From assembly GCA_023227945.1 (NCBI GenBank), contig JALOCC010000016.1:1-34073 (forward strand): a stretch of DNA of 34,073 bases, given 5' to 3'. Source of the DNA: Candidatus Omnitrophota bacterium (GTDB taxonomy: Bacteria; Omnitrophota; Gorgyraeia; Duberdicusellales; 4484-171). Positions within the stretch are counted from its first letter, which is position 1. Each line of letters starts with the position of its first letter. Shown here piece after piece: positions 16,147 to 23,940 of this stretch. Made by a program: the position numbers and the translations under genes. A model generated the notes under the pieces. That model was not told where the DNA came from and ran no database searches. It was given only the letters and a program-made list of their open reading frames with translations.

Positions 16147-16629
16147 TTATTTGCCTATATTATTAACAATCTTTTTATGCTTTTTTAATATTTTCGAAAG
16201 TATTTCTTCCTGTTTTCGCTCCATAATTATTTTTTGTTTATTCTTTATATCATTATATCCCATAAGGTGCAAAATTCCATGTATGAGATAGAAAACCAGC
16301 TCTTCCTGCCAGGTATTTCCGTAAAGTTTAGCTGCTTTTTTTGCTTCTTCCACGCAAATAATTACCTCTCCCAGATATTGCGGGTAAGTTGCATCTTTTA
16401 AAGGAAAAGAAATTACATCCGTAACGCCGCTCTCATTGAAAAACTTTCTATTAAGCTTACGGATAAATTTATTATCGCAAAACAAAATTGACACCTTTGC
16501 GTAGGGCATTCCCAGCAAAGGTAAAATACGATTTAAAACCTCTCTGATATTTTTAATTTTTATTCGCTTTATTCTCTGCTGATTGGTTATTTCGAAAGAC
16601 TGAAGTGCTCTCAATTCAGCGTGGCTCAT
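16147..16629 (-). CDS. ybeY: Endoribonuclease YbeY (rRNA maturation/quality control)
   Basis: YbeY is a zinc-dependent single-strand endoribonuclease acting in 16S rRNA 3' maturation and 70S quality control. The family core is clear: KFNR-like KLNRKFFNESGVTDVISFPL (58-77), LGEVIICVEEAKKAA, and the zinc region FYLIHGILHLMGYND (113-127). The family consensus is HGxLHLxGYDH; here the third zinc ligand His is Asp (D127), preceded by Asn in place of Asp. H117 and H121 are intact. At 160 residues it is normal. The start overlaps the HD-domain gene by 14 bases, so coupled translation is likely; an internal start is possible. Confidence 0.92.
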   Translation of the reverse strand: MSHAELRALQSFEITNQQRIKRIKIKNIREVLNRILPLLGMPYAKVSILFCDNKFIRKLNRKFFNESGVTDVISFPLKDATYPQYLGEVIICVEEAKKAAKLYGNTWQEELVFYLIHGILHLMGYNDIKNKQKIIMERKQEEILSKILKKHKKIVNNIGK

Positions 16630-17980
16630 CTTTAGGGTAATTTATGCGGGTATGGAAAAGTGCATTTAGGACATGGGTAAACTTTTGCGTGATTTTTTCA
16701 AGGTCCTTGAGCGTAAGGTTGCTTTCGTCAAGTTCCCCTTCCATAAATCTTTTCCTTACGACTTCTCTTACTATTTCTTCTATCCTGGAAGGCGTGGGCT
16801 CATCGACTGTGCGCGATAAAGCTTCTATGGTATCTGCGAGAGAAACAATAGCAGTTTCTTTGCTTTGGGGCTTAGGCCCGCCATAACGGTATTCTTCCTC
16901 ATGCTGCACCTGCGGCTCGAGCTCTTTTGCCCTCTGGTAAAAAAAATACACAAGGGTTTTTCCGTGATGCTCGCTTATAAAATCAATTATCCTTGGATTA
17001 ATACGGTATTTTTTGGCAAGGTCAACTCCGTCTTTTACGTGATTTGTAATAATCAGCTTGCTCATTGACGGCTTAAGGTCTTTATGTATATCTTTAAATC
17101 CTATAATATTTTCCACAAAATAATTAGGTTTTATCATTTTTCCGATATCATGATAATAAGAGCCAACCCGCGCTAAAAGCGCATTAGCGCCAATTGATTC
17201 CGCGGCAGATTCGCTTAAATTAGCAACAACCAGCGAGTGTTGGTATGTGCCGGGGGCTTCAAGTATTAACCTGCGCAGCAAGGGGTGATTTAAGTCCGAC
17301 AGCTCAAGCAAAGATGGGTTCGTAACCACTCTAAAAATATATTCGAAAATAGGCAAAATCACGAGCACTACTGACGCGGCTATTCCGTTTAAAAGGCAGA
17401 TTATTAAAAGATTAAGGTCCGGCCGAAAACCGGAAACAAAACCTTGTTCGGTTTTAACTTTCTCAATAACAAAAGCAACTAAAAACTGGATAAAACCAGC
17501 AGCCACTCCGGCTTTTATCACTTCGAATCTTTTTCTTACCCTAAAAGACAACAAGGCCGCGCTTAACGCACCAGCAAACAGACTTGTACCTACAGAAAGA
17601 TTTCCTCCTTCAATGCTGGCGCCGAGAGAAAAGAAAAAAAGCGAAAAAAGAAAAGAAAATTCCAGGCTATCGAACAAAAGCGTAATCAATATGGTAAAAC
17701 CAATTGCCGGAATAGCATACCCGGGAAGGCGTAAAGTAATTGCGGTAAAAATGGAAACAAATACAGCCAAAGCAGCTAAAAGGCATAAATCGTGGGGATA
17801 AATTACCACGTCAACTTTTTTAAAATAAAATGTATATAGAAGAAGCAGGAGAGCAAATATTAGCGGCGATATATCTATTGAGTATTTAAAAAATACAACA
17901 CCGGAAACAATAAAAAAAATTGCCGTTAAAAAAATCTGTGAAAATATATCAAACTGTTTTTTCTCTGAAAAAATCTTCAT
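16616..17980 (-). CDS. Membrane HDIG-domain phosphohydrolase, short PgpH-like form (putative c-di-AMP phosphodiesterase)
   Basis: The N-terminal half (about 12-215) holds about six to seven hydrophobic helices; the cytoplasmic HD domain follows (about 225-440). Metal-site residues are visible: H248 in TYQHSL, H277 and D278 in YYHDIGK, H314 in ITNHV, H338/H339 in SEHHG, and D383 in SLADTIEAL. This is the HD region of the 7TM-HD (PgpH) family, whose characterised members hydrolyse c-di-AMP. At 454 residues it lacks the large extracellular 7TMR-HDED domain of full-length members (over 700). It overlaps phoH by 32 bases and ybeY by 14, the conserved phoH-HD-ybeY order. Confidence 0.9.
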   Translation of the reverse strand: MKIFSEKKQFDIFSQIFLTAIFFIVSGVVFFKYSIDISPLIFALLLLLYTFYFKKVDVVIYPHDLCLLAALAVFVSIFTAITLRLPGYAIPAIGFTILITLLFDSLEFSFLFSLFFFSLGASIEGGNLSVGTSLFAGALSAALLSFRVRKRFEVIKAGVAAGFIQFLVAFVIEKVKTEQGFVSGFRPDLNLLIICLLNGIAASVVLVILPIFEYIFRVVTNPSLLELSDLNHPLLRRLILEAPGTYQHSLVVANLSESAAESIGANALLARVGSYYHDIGKMIKPNYFVENIIGFKDIHKDLKPSMSKLIITNHVKDGVDLAKKYRINPRIIDFISEHHGKTLVYFFYQRAKELEPQVQHEEEYRYGGPKPQSKETAIVSLADTIEALSRTVDEPTPSRIEEIVREVVRKRFMEGELDESNLTLKDLEKITQKFTHVLNALFHTRINYPKDEPR

Positions 17981-18920
17981 ATGCCTGAATTATTTTTTGT
18001 ACCAGCGGGTGCCTTACAACATCTTTTCTGCCAAGCGTAATAAACCTTATATCTTTTATGGGCTTTAAAATATCAATGCCTTCCATAAGGCCTGTAGGCC
18101 TGCCTCCCGGCAGGTCGCTCTGCGTGATGTCGCCGGTTATGACAGCTTTTGAATCAAAGCCAAAACGGGTAATAAACATTTTTAGCTGTTCAGATGTACA
18201 ATTCTGCGCTTCATCAAGAATAATAAATGCGTTATTCAGGGTTCTTCCGCGCATATATGCCAAGGGGGCAACCTCGATTACCCCTGTTTCTATGTAGTCT
18301 TCTATTGTGTCTGCCTCCATCATATCGTAAAGCGCATCATAAAGCGGCCTGAGATACGGCCCTAACTTTTCATGCATATCTCCCGGTAAAAACCCGAGCG
18401 ATTCCCCGGCCTCAATCGCCGGCCGAGTCAGGATTATCCTTCCTACTTTTTTACTCATAAGAGAATTTACTGCCATAGCCATAGCAAGATAAGTTTTACC
18501 GGTGCCTGCCGGGCCTACCGAAAAAACAATATCGTGTTCTCTCATTGCTTTTACGTATTCCTGCTGGCCGGATGTTTTAGCAAAAACAAACTTTTTATGC
18601 GCAGAAAAAACTCTTATGCCGACTTCTCCTTCTTTTAAATTCTTCCCGGATTCAAAACCCTCTTCTAAACTTTTCGCGCCGGCATATGCCTTGAGTTCGT
18701 CTCCGTTTAAAACTAAACCTTGCTTGCTTAATTCCATCATTTTCTTTATAAAATTTTCTACTATCCCAACCTTATCGCCCGGCCCCTTTATGGAAAGGCC
18801 GTGCGGTTTTAGTGAAATCGTTACCTTAAACCTCTTTTCAAGAAATTTTAAGTTTCTGTCTTCGATACCAAAAACTTCCCGTATATGCGAAAAATCCTGA
18901 ATGTTGATTATCTTTTCCAT
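17949..18920 (-). CDS. PhoH-like P-loop ATPase
   Basis: A 323-residue PhoH/YbeZ-type protein. A KH-like N-terminal region (about 15-75) precedes the ATPase: Walker A GPAGTGKT (136-143), RIILTRPAIEAGESLGFLPG (161-180), Walker B FIILDEAQN (232-240), and ITGDITQSDLP. YbeZ-type proteins are RNA-associated ATPases that work with YbeY in rRNA metabolism, consistent with its place two genes upstream of ybeY in an overlapping run. The start is supported by the family's usual N-terminal length. Exact substrate is unknown. Confidence 0.94.
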   Translation of the reverse strand: MEKIINIQDFSHIREVFGIEDRNLKFLEKRFKVTISLKPHGLSIKGPGDKVGIVENFIKKMMELSKQGLVLNGDELKAYAGAKSLEEGFESGKNLKEGEVGIRVFSAHKKFVFAKTSGQQEYVKAMREHDIVFSVGPAGTGKTYLAMAMAVNSLMSKKVGRIILTRPAIEAGESLGFLPGDMHEKLGPYLRPLYDALYDMMEADTIEDYIETGVIEVAPLAYMRGRTLNNAFIILDEAQNCTSEQLKMFITRFGFDSKAVITGDITQSDLPGGRPTGLMEGIDILKPIKDIRFITLGRKDVVRHPLVQKIIQAYEDFFREKTV

Positions 18921-18979
18921 CCTAACCTTGCCTCTTAGGCTGGATTACCGGATAAACTCACAAGCACAGAGTAACTTTT

Positions 18980-19501
18980 TTATTTATATTGATAATCTGT
19001 ATTCTGCGCTTTATTGCTCAAAATAGGTATCTTTATGGTTTTGCCGGGATAAACTCTATCCGGAGTTTTTAACACATCCCGGTTATTATCATAAATCATT
19101 TTCCATTTTTTCGTTGTTCCGTAGAATTTTTCTGAAATTTTCTGAAGAGTATCATTTTTCTGGACGGTATATAATTCATACTTTGCCTCAGAGGCAGCCA
19201 AAGGCTCTTCAACCATTGGTTCTTCTTCAATAATTTCTTCTTCAACAACCATTTCTTCTTGTGGTTTTACTTCTTCTTTTTTGGCTTTTTTTCTTGGATG
19301 CGCACCCAGCTCCACTTCAAGTACTGAAACTTTTCTTGTTTCACCGAATTTATTCGGTTTGGGTTCTTCTTTTGGGGTGCCGAATAAATAACCCTGATTA
19401 CCATGTATTTCTAAATTAGTACGCGGTTTTTCTATGGTATAAGTCCTGCTAAGACATCCGCCTAAAAAAACAATCCCCAGTAACGCAATTAAATACTTCA
19501 T
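18980..19501 (-). CDS. LysM-domain lipoprotein
   Basis: A 173-residue lipoprotein: a short signal with lipobox LGGC (13-16, lipidated C16), a Lys/Glu-rich linker (about 70-105, runs of EEVKPQEE and VVEEEIIEEEP), and one C-terminal LysM domain (about 109-160, YTVQKNDTLQKISEKFYGTTKKWKMIYDNNRD...PGKTIKIP). LysM binds peptidoglycan, so this protein probably links the membrane and cell wall. The acidic linker is low-complexity and could span the periplasm. A full AAGGAGGG ribosome site precedes the ATG. Its role relative to phoH downstream is not clear. Confidence 0.88.
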   Translation of the reverse strand: MKYLIALLGIVFLGGCLSRTYTIEKPRTNLEIHGNQGYLFGTPKEEPKPNKFGETRKVSVLEVELGAHPRKKAKKEEVKPQEEMVVEEEIIEEEPMVEEPLAASEAKYELYTVQKNDTLQKISEKFYGTTKKWKMIYDNNRDVLKTPDRVYPGKTIKIPILSNKAQNTDYQYK

Positions 19502-19522
19502 GGAACCCTCCTTTTTTGCTTT

Positions 19523-19599
19523 AAGCTGTCAGCTCTCAGCTTTCAGTCTTCAGCTTCTATAAAACCTGCTGATAGCTGACGGCTGACAACTGAAAGCTT
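19523..19599 (-). repeat. Intergenic word repeat (AGCTGACAGCTGA) between aspS and the LysM gene
   Basis: AGCTGTCAGC, TCTCAGC, TTTCAGTC and TTCAGC words (19523-19555) face inverted copies GCTGATAGCTGACGGCTGACAAC TGAAAGCTT (19567-19599), forming an imperfect hairpin of about 30 bp. It overlaps the aspS stop codon region and ends before the LysM ribosome site. Confidence 0.7.
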
Positions 19600-20980
19600 A
19601 CTTTTCTTCCTCTATCATCTTTATGTAAATTTCCTTAAGCTGCTTAGGCTCAACCTGTGACGGCGCGTCCGATAAAAGGCAAACTCCTTTTTGTGTTTTG
19701 GGAAACGCTATAACTTCCCTTATGCTGTCCGATTTTGTAATAATTGCATAAAGCCTGTCCAAACCAAAAGCTATACCGCCGTGTATTGGCGCGCCATACT
19801 TAAAAGCATCCAGCAAAAACCCGAATTTATGCTTAGCATCCTCTTCGGATATGCCTAAAATAGAAAATATTTTTTGTTGTAATTGCGAAGAATGTATTCT
19901 TATTGAGCCGCCGGCAATTTCTTCTCCGTTTAAGATAAGGTCGTAAGCGCGGGCTTTCACTTTTGACAAATCTCCATCGAGAAGCTCAAGGCTGTCAATT
20001 TTTGGAGAGGTAAAAGGGTGATGGCATGACTGCCATTTTTTCTCTTCATCATTATATTCGAAAAGCGGAAAATCCACTACCCAGCAAAAACGGTATTCGC
20101 CTTCGCCCACATCAGGCTTATCGCTCTTATATTTTTCCATTGCCTCAGTGTAAGGTATTCTTAAGAAAGGGGTTTTTATTTCTTTACCCAGGACTTTTTT
20201 GAAAGTATAGGCAATAAAAGATTCCATCAGTGAAATTATATCATCTTCATCGACAAAAGACATTTCAATATCAAGCTGGGTAAATTCCGGCTGGCGGTCT
20301 TTCCTTAAATCCTCGTCCCTGAAACACCTAACCACCTGATAATATCTGTCAAAGCCGGCAACCATAAGAATCTGTTTGAAAAGCTGCGGTGACTGCGGAA
20401 GCGCGTAAAACTTATTAGGGCTAAGCCTGGAAGGAACAAGAAAATCGCGCGCGCCTTCCGGCGTAGACTTGGTAAGAAACGGTGTTTCCACTTCAATAAA
20501 ATTTTTATCGTTTAAAAATTCCCTTAAGGCTTGGTTAAAATTATGCCGCAAAACCATTTTTTCAAGTGTCTTTGGCCGGCGCAAATCAAGATAACGATAA
20601 GTAAGCTTTACTTCTTCTCCGGGTTCAATTGTATCATCAATAGGAAAAGGCAAATCCAATGATGAATTTATAATTTCAAGCTCGAGGCCACCTATTTCGA
20701 CGAAACCTGTTTTAAGCTTAGGATTTTCAGTTCCTTTAGGCCGTAAATTAACTGGCCCCTTAACCTTAATTACATCTTCGCTGCGCAGGCTCTTGGCTTT
20801 TTCGTAAGTTTCTTTGTTTGGTTTTGGGAAAAATACAACCTGCGTAATACCGTATCTATCTCTTATGTCGATAAAAATCAGTTTACCGTGGTCGCGGCGC
20901 GAATGCACCCAGCCGCACAAAACCACTTCCTGATTTAAATTATCCTGGTTAAGCTCTCCGCATGTATGTGTTCTTAACAT
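19598..20980 (-). CDS. aspS: Aspartate--tRNA ligase (bacterial type without GAD domain; probably acts on tRNA-Asp and tRNA-Asn)
   Basis: A class II synthetase with an N-terminal OB-fold anticodon domain (1-110), YRYLDLRRP (128-136), flipping loop KSTPEGARDFLVPSR (171-185), motif 2 FRDEDLRKDRQPEFTQLDIE (220-239), HHPFTSPK (320-327), GGSIRIH and motif 3 GIAFGLDRL. All are bacterial-type. The length is 460 instead of about 590: YKSDKPDVGEGEYRFCWVVDFP (284-305) jumps from the point before the GAD insertion to the point after it, so that domain is absent. H31 and G83 match residues reported to mark non-discriminating AspRS in Pseudomonas aeruginosa, suggesting Asp-tRNA-Asn is also made and needs GatCAB elsewhere. 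An AAAAAGGGA site precedes the start. Confidence 0.95.
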   Translation of the reverse strand: MLRTHTCGELNQDNLNQEVVLCGWVHSRRDHGKLIFIDIRDRYGITQVVFFPKPNKETYEKAKSLRSEDVIKVKGPVNLRPKGTENPKLKTGFVEIGGLELEIINSSLDLPFPIDDTIEPGEEVKLTYRYLDLRRPKTLEKMVLRHNFNQALREFLNDKNFIEVETPFLTKSTPEGARDFLVPSRLSPNKFYALPQSPQLFKQILMVAGFDRYYQVVRCFRDEDLRKDRQPEFTQLDIEMSFVDEDDIISLMESFIAYTFKKVLGKEIKTPFLRIPYTEAMEKYKSDKPDVGEGEYRFCWVVDFPLFEYNDEEKKWQSCHHPFTSPKIDSLELLDGDLSKVKARAYDLILNGEEIAGGSIRIHSSQLQQKIFSILGISEEDAKHKFGFLLDAFKYGAPIHGGIAFGLDRLYAIITKSDSIREVIAFPKTQKGVCLLSDAPSQVEPKQLKEIYIKMIEEEK

Positions 20981-20993
20981 AAGTCCCTTTTTT

Positions 20994-21101
20994 AGGTTAC
21001 GGATGTTACGGGAAGTTACGAATGTTACGAAAGTTACACTTGAAACACTTGATTTATTGTAACATTCGTAACCTGCGTAACCTTCGTAACTTTCGTAACC
21101 T
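20994..21101 (-). repeat. GGTTACGAA element, copy 1 (hisS-aspS gap), with 31-nt core
   Basis: Inverted arrays of 9-bp GGTTACGAA-like units (20994-21032 and 21064-21101; outer ends AGGTTACG and CGTAACCT pair) flank a core at 21033-21063. The core's minus-strand sequence begins GTTACAATAAATCAAGTG and ends GTAAC. The same core occurs at 25823-25853 and 27301-27331. Confidence 0.8.
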
Positions 21102-21119
21102 GAATATCAAAATATTTTT

Positions 21120-22412
21120 TTACGCTATTCCTTCTCCGTCTGCTACAACCCCGCGTACTACCTCAGTGAGGTCTCCTATTTTTATTTTTTCCTGGGAAGA
21201 TGCTTCCATATTTTTCAGGATAACAAATCCTTGACTGTATTCTTCTTCAGCGACAATTAAAACAAAATTAATGCCCTTTTTCTCGGCATAGCGCAGCTGC
21301 CCTTTAAGTGATTTTGCGCAATAGTCCATATCGCAATGCACGTTGGCAGCCCGCAGAACCTGAAGCATTTTGAAAGATTCATCACGTAAATTTTCTCCGG
21401 TTACCGCGATAAAAACATCAGGCGCAATTTGCGCTTGGCTTTTATTTAACGCAAGCATAACCCTTTCAACGCCAAGCGCAAAACCGCAAGCCGGTATGTC
21501 CGGTCCGCCCAGATTTTTTATTAAATTATTATATCTGCCGCCGGCGCCGATTGCATCTTGCGATCCCAAGCTAGATGAGGTAATTTCAAAAACCGTATTT
21601 GTATAATAATCAAGCCCTCGGACAAGGCAGGGATTATAAACATAATCTATATTTGAGCTTTTAAACAATTTTAACAGTTCCTGAAATTTGCTATCGCAAT
21701 CCTTGCAAAGATAAGTTTTGCCGCTGGTTTCAGAAAGACAAAAAGAAACCGCTATTTTCTTACAGTGTTCCTGCTTGCAATCAAGTATCCTTAAAGGATT
21801 TTTAAGAAGCCTTCTTTGGCAATCCGGGCAAAGCTCATTGCGCCTGGCGGATAAATCTTTCTTAAGCAGACTCATAAATTTTTCTTTATCTGCCTGGCAG
21901 CCTAAAGTATTTATATTAAGTTTTCTTTCGGTAATGCCTATTTCATCCAGCAACTTAAGGCTCAATGAAATCATTTCCGCATCAAGAAAAATGCTGTCTG
22001 AGCCCATTGCTTCTGCGCCGATATGGTGGAACTGACGAAGCCTTCCCTTTTGCGGCCGCTCTCCCCTAAACATCGCTCCGATGTAGGAAAATTTATTAAA
22101 GTCGCTTTGTTTATAAAGAGCATGCTCGAGGTAATACCTTACAACCTGCGCGGTTCCTTCGGGCCTTAACACGATGTCGGAATCAGTTTCAGAGCGTTTG
22201 GCAATTCTAAAAATTTGTTTTTCGACGATGTCTGTAGTCTCGCCAACGCTTCTTATAAAAACACCTTCTTCCTCAAGAAACGGAAGAATAATTTCGTCAT
22301 AACCGTACAAAGCAAAAATATGCCTTGCCTTTTCGGCTATTTGATTAAACAGGTAGGTTTCTGCGGGGCTAAAATCATAAGTTCCCCTTATACTTTTATA
22401 GGTTTTTATCAT
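21120..22412 (-). CDS. hisS: Histidine--tRNA ligase
   Basis: HisRS charges tRNA-His. The 430 residues are normal. Class II motifs and His-specific signatures are present: IRGTYDFSP near the start, LRPEGTAQVVRYYLEH (82-97), motif 2 MFRGERPQKGRLRQFHHIGAEA (113-134, the first 20 being the motif), histidine-A motif LVRGLDYYTNTVFEI, GGRYNNLI, motif 3 GFALGVERVMLAL, and the C-terminal anticodon domain. A Cys-rich central stretch (CPDCQRRLLKNPLRILDCK ... CKDC) is often seen in HisRS insertion domains. It starts 13 bases after the HU stop and is followed by copy 1 of the GGTTACGAA element and aspS, a common hisS-aspS order. Confidence 0.96.
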   Translation of the reverse strand: MIKTYKSIRGTYDFSPAETYLFNQIAEKARHIFALYGYDEIILPFLEEEGVFIRSVGETTDIVEKQIFRIAKRSETDSDIVLRPEGTAQVVRYYLEHALYKQSDFNKFSYIGAMFRGERPQKGRLRQFHHIGAEAMGSDSIFLDAEMISLSLKLLDEIGITERKLNINTLGCQADKEKFMSLLKKDLSARRNELCPDCQRRLLKNPLRILDCKQEHCKKIAVSFCLSETSGKTYLCKDCDSKFQELLKLFKSSNIDYVYNPCLVRGLDYYTNTVFEITSSSLGSQDAIGAGGRYNNLIKNLGGPDIPACGFALGVERVMLALNKSQAQIAPDVFIAVTGENLRDESFKMLQVLRAANVHCDMDYCAKSLKGQLRYAEKKGINFVLIVAEEEYSQGFVILKNMEASSQEKIKIGDLTEVVRGVVADGEGIA

Positions 22413-22425
22413 TGAAGGTGCGGGA

Positions 22426-22698
22426 TTATTTAATGAGTTGCTTCATCTCAAGGCCAGGCTTAAATACTACGGTATGCCTTTCCGGAACTGGGATAACTTC
22501 CCCTGTTTTAGGGTTTCTGCCGATTCTTTTCTTTCTTTTCTTTACCTGGAAAACCCCAAAATTCCTTAATTCTATGCGTTCCCCGTTTTTAAGCGCCTCA
22601 AAAATGGTGTCAAAGGTATGCTGGACAATATCCCTGACCACAACCTGCTTAATGCCTGTATTTTGGCTTATTTTTAGGACAATATCACGTTTACGCAT
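22426..22698 (-). CDS. HU/IHF-family DNA-binding protein
   Basis: A 90-residue histone-like protein. The helical dimerisation half (MRKRDIVLKISQNTGIKQVVVRDIV) is followed by the DNA-binding arm RNFGVFQVKKRKKRIGRNPKTGEVIPVPERHTVVFKPG, with the Pro at the arm tip that intercalates into DNA. The IELRNFGVF region is the usual HU/IHF signature. It bends DNA and organises the nucleoid. It is tightly upstream of hisS; no Shine-Dalgarno sequence is evident, and a 9-bp repeat array lies upstream. Confidence 0.95.
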   Translation of the reverse strand: MRKRDIVLKISQNTGIKQVVVRDIVQHTFDTIFEALKNGERIELRNFGVFQVKKRKKRIGRNPKTGEVIPVPERHTVVFKPGLEMKQLIK

Positions 22699-22744
22699 AG
22701 GTTTAGTGTATCATTGTTTTTTTGGGTGTCAAGGGAGTAATAGA

Positions 22745-22805
22745 AGAGCCTGTTGGCTCTGGTTACGAAGGTTACGTAGGTTACGAAAGTTACGAAGGTT
22801 ACCTA
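22745..22805 (-). repeat. GGTTACGAA element, copy 2 (tandem array without core) upstream of HU
   Basis: Five consecutive 9-bp units (GGTTACGAA, GGTTACGTA, GGTTACGAA, AGTTACGAA, GGTTACCTA) span 22761-22805. A 6-bp hairpin AGAGCC-TGTT-GGCTCT adjoins them (22745-22760). Its GCCTGTTGGC centre also occurs in copy 3 (near 25880). The 183-base gap between fic and HU has no other clear signal. Confidence 0.75.
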
Positions 22806-22881
22806 CAGAATTATTGCAACCTACTTGAGGGCAGGAAGTTAGGCTTATTATTATGTTTTGTCTTGGGTATGTGGAACAAAG

Positions 22882-23787
22882 CTAAATTGCTTGAAAGAAT
22901 AAATTATAACCCTCTATTATGCTATCACAAATCATTTGGATAATGTTTTTATAATCACCAAAATCCGCCTTGCCTAAAGCCATATAATATTTATAACGGT
23001 CATCAACCTTTAGAAGCGCCGGAGCAAACCCTTTGCTTAAGGTTTGAGTAAGCGTAATCAGCCGGCCAACGCGGCCGTTTCCATCAAAAAATGGGTGGAT
23101 TGCTTCGAATTCATAATGGTCAAGAGCGATTTTGCCTATGGCATCTTTGCCATAATTATTTATATTTTTTAGCAGCTTACCCACCCTTAAAGGAACTTCC
23201 TGGGCAGAAGGCAGCTCTTTTTCGGTATTGGTCAGGTTTACGTGGCCGGTCCGGTATTTACCCGGAAGCTTGTTGTTAAAATTATACATTATTATTGAAT
23301 GCAGTTTAAGGGCGTATTGTTCATCAATTTTAAAATTAGGTTTTATGTTCTCCAGCAAAAACTCTAACGCATTTTTGTGATTTACCGCTTCCAGCACCTC
23401 AAATAGCTCTTTGCCTTTAACCTTTTTACCCTCAAAGGCAAGCTCGGTTTCTTTGACCGTCATCCGGCTGCCCTCTATGGCGTTAGAGTTATAAGTCATC
23501 TCAAGGAAAAATTTCTCGCGTAATTTGTTATTCTCCCTAAGAAGCTTTATGGGTTCTTTCGCGCTTTTACGTAAAGACAAGACCACTTCGCGTAAATCAA
23601 CGTATTTTTTAAATAACTGGTCTATATCTTTGGATTGACGCGGATGCGGGTTAATTCCACAATCCAGCCAGCGGTAAATAGCCTTATAATTTACCTCAAG
23701 CTGACGGGCAAGCTCGGAACGCGAAACCCCGGTAGCTTTAAGTATTTTCTGCAGTTTCTCTTTATCGCTTAGCCTAAAAACCTTCAT
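22882..23787 (-). CDS. HTH-Fic protein (putative AMP transferase with built-in inhibitory motif)
   Basis: The N-terminus (about 8-45, LQKILKATGVSRSELARQLEVNYKAIYRWL) is an XRE-like helix-turn-helix. The Fic domain follows, with active-site motif HPFFDGNGRVGR (231-242), matching HPFx(D/E)GNGRxxR. An inhibitory motif of the S/TxxxEG/N type is present as SNAIEG (101-106), ahead of the Fic core, so AMP transfer is probably auto-inhibited. Fic proteins move AMP or related groups onto Ser/Thr/Tyr hydroxyls of targets. The gene is monocistronic by layout, with its own promoter (23840-23869) and GGACA palindromes where the HTH may bind (inference). The target is unknown. Confidence 0.93.
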   Translation of the reverse strand: MKVFRLSDKEKLQKILKATGVSRSELARQLEVNYKAIYRWLDCGINPHPRQSKDIDQLFKKYVDLREVVLSLRKSAKEPIKLLRENNKLREKFFLEMTYNSNAIEGSRMTVKETELAFEGKKVKGKELFEVLEAVNHKNALEFLLENIKPNFKIDEQYALKLHSIIMYNFNNKLPGKYRTGHVNLTNTEKELPSAQEVPLRVGKLLKNINNYGKDAIGKIALDHYEFEAIHPFFDGNGRVGRLITLTQTLSKGFAPALLKVDDRYKYYMALGKADFGDYKNIIQMICDSIIEGYNLFFQAI

Positions 23788-23808
23788 TTTTTCCCCTTTT
23801 TAGCATTA

Positions 23809-23820
23809 GGACATTTGTCC
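23809..23820 (-). promoter_or_regulatory. Operator-like palindrome GGACATTTGTCC in the fic leader
   Basis: A perfect 12-nt palindrome lies 22-33 bases before the fic start codon. The half-site GGACAT recurs in the promoter spacer (23850-23855 in minus sense). This is a plausible binding site for the HTH of the Fic protein itself. Confidence 0.4.
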
Positions 23821-23839
23821 CATAAATAGGCTCAATTAG

Positions 23840-23869
23840 AATATACCATATGTCCTATATGAATGTCAA
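23840..23869 (-). promoter_or_regulatory. Sigma-70 promoter of the fic gene
   Basis: On the minus strand TTGACA (23864-23869) is followed after 18 bases by TATATT (23840-23845). The transcript would carry about 45-50 bases of leader including the palindrome at 23809-23820 and an AAAAGGGGAAA ribosome site. Confidence 0.65.
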
Positions 23870-23906
23870 GGAAATTTAGTTGATAGGTTAGTAGGTTGGG
23901 AATTAG

Positions 23907-23939
23907 AACCAAAGCCCACCTACGAGGTGGGCTTTGGTT
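23907..23939 (-). terminator. Perfect 15-bp hairpin after the 139-residue membrane protein gene
   Basis: AACCAAAGCCCACCT (23907-23921) and AGGTGGGCTTTGGTT (23925-23939) pair perfectly around a 3-nt loop, directly after the stop codon at 23941. There is no long T-run in the minus sense (CTAATT follows), but the position and stem strength fit a transcript end separating this gene from fic. Confidence 0.65.
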
Positions 23940-23940
23940 T

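Noticed and set aside
22761..22805. Possible CRISPR array in the GTTACG repeats
   Set aside because: The units are 9 bp in direct tandem without spacers of constant length, and no cas gene is near.
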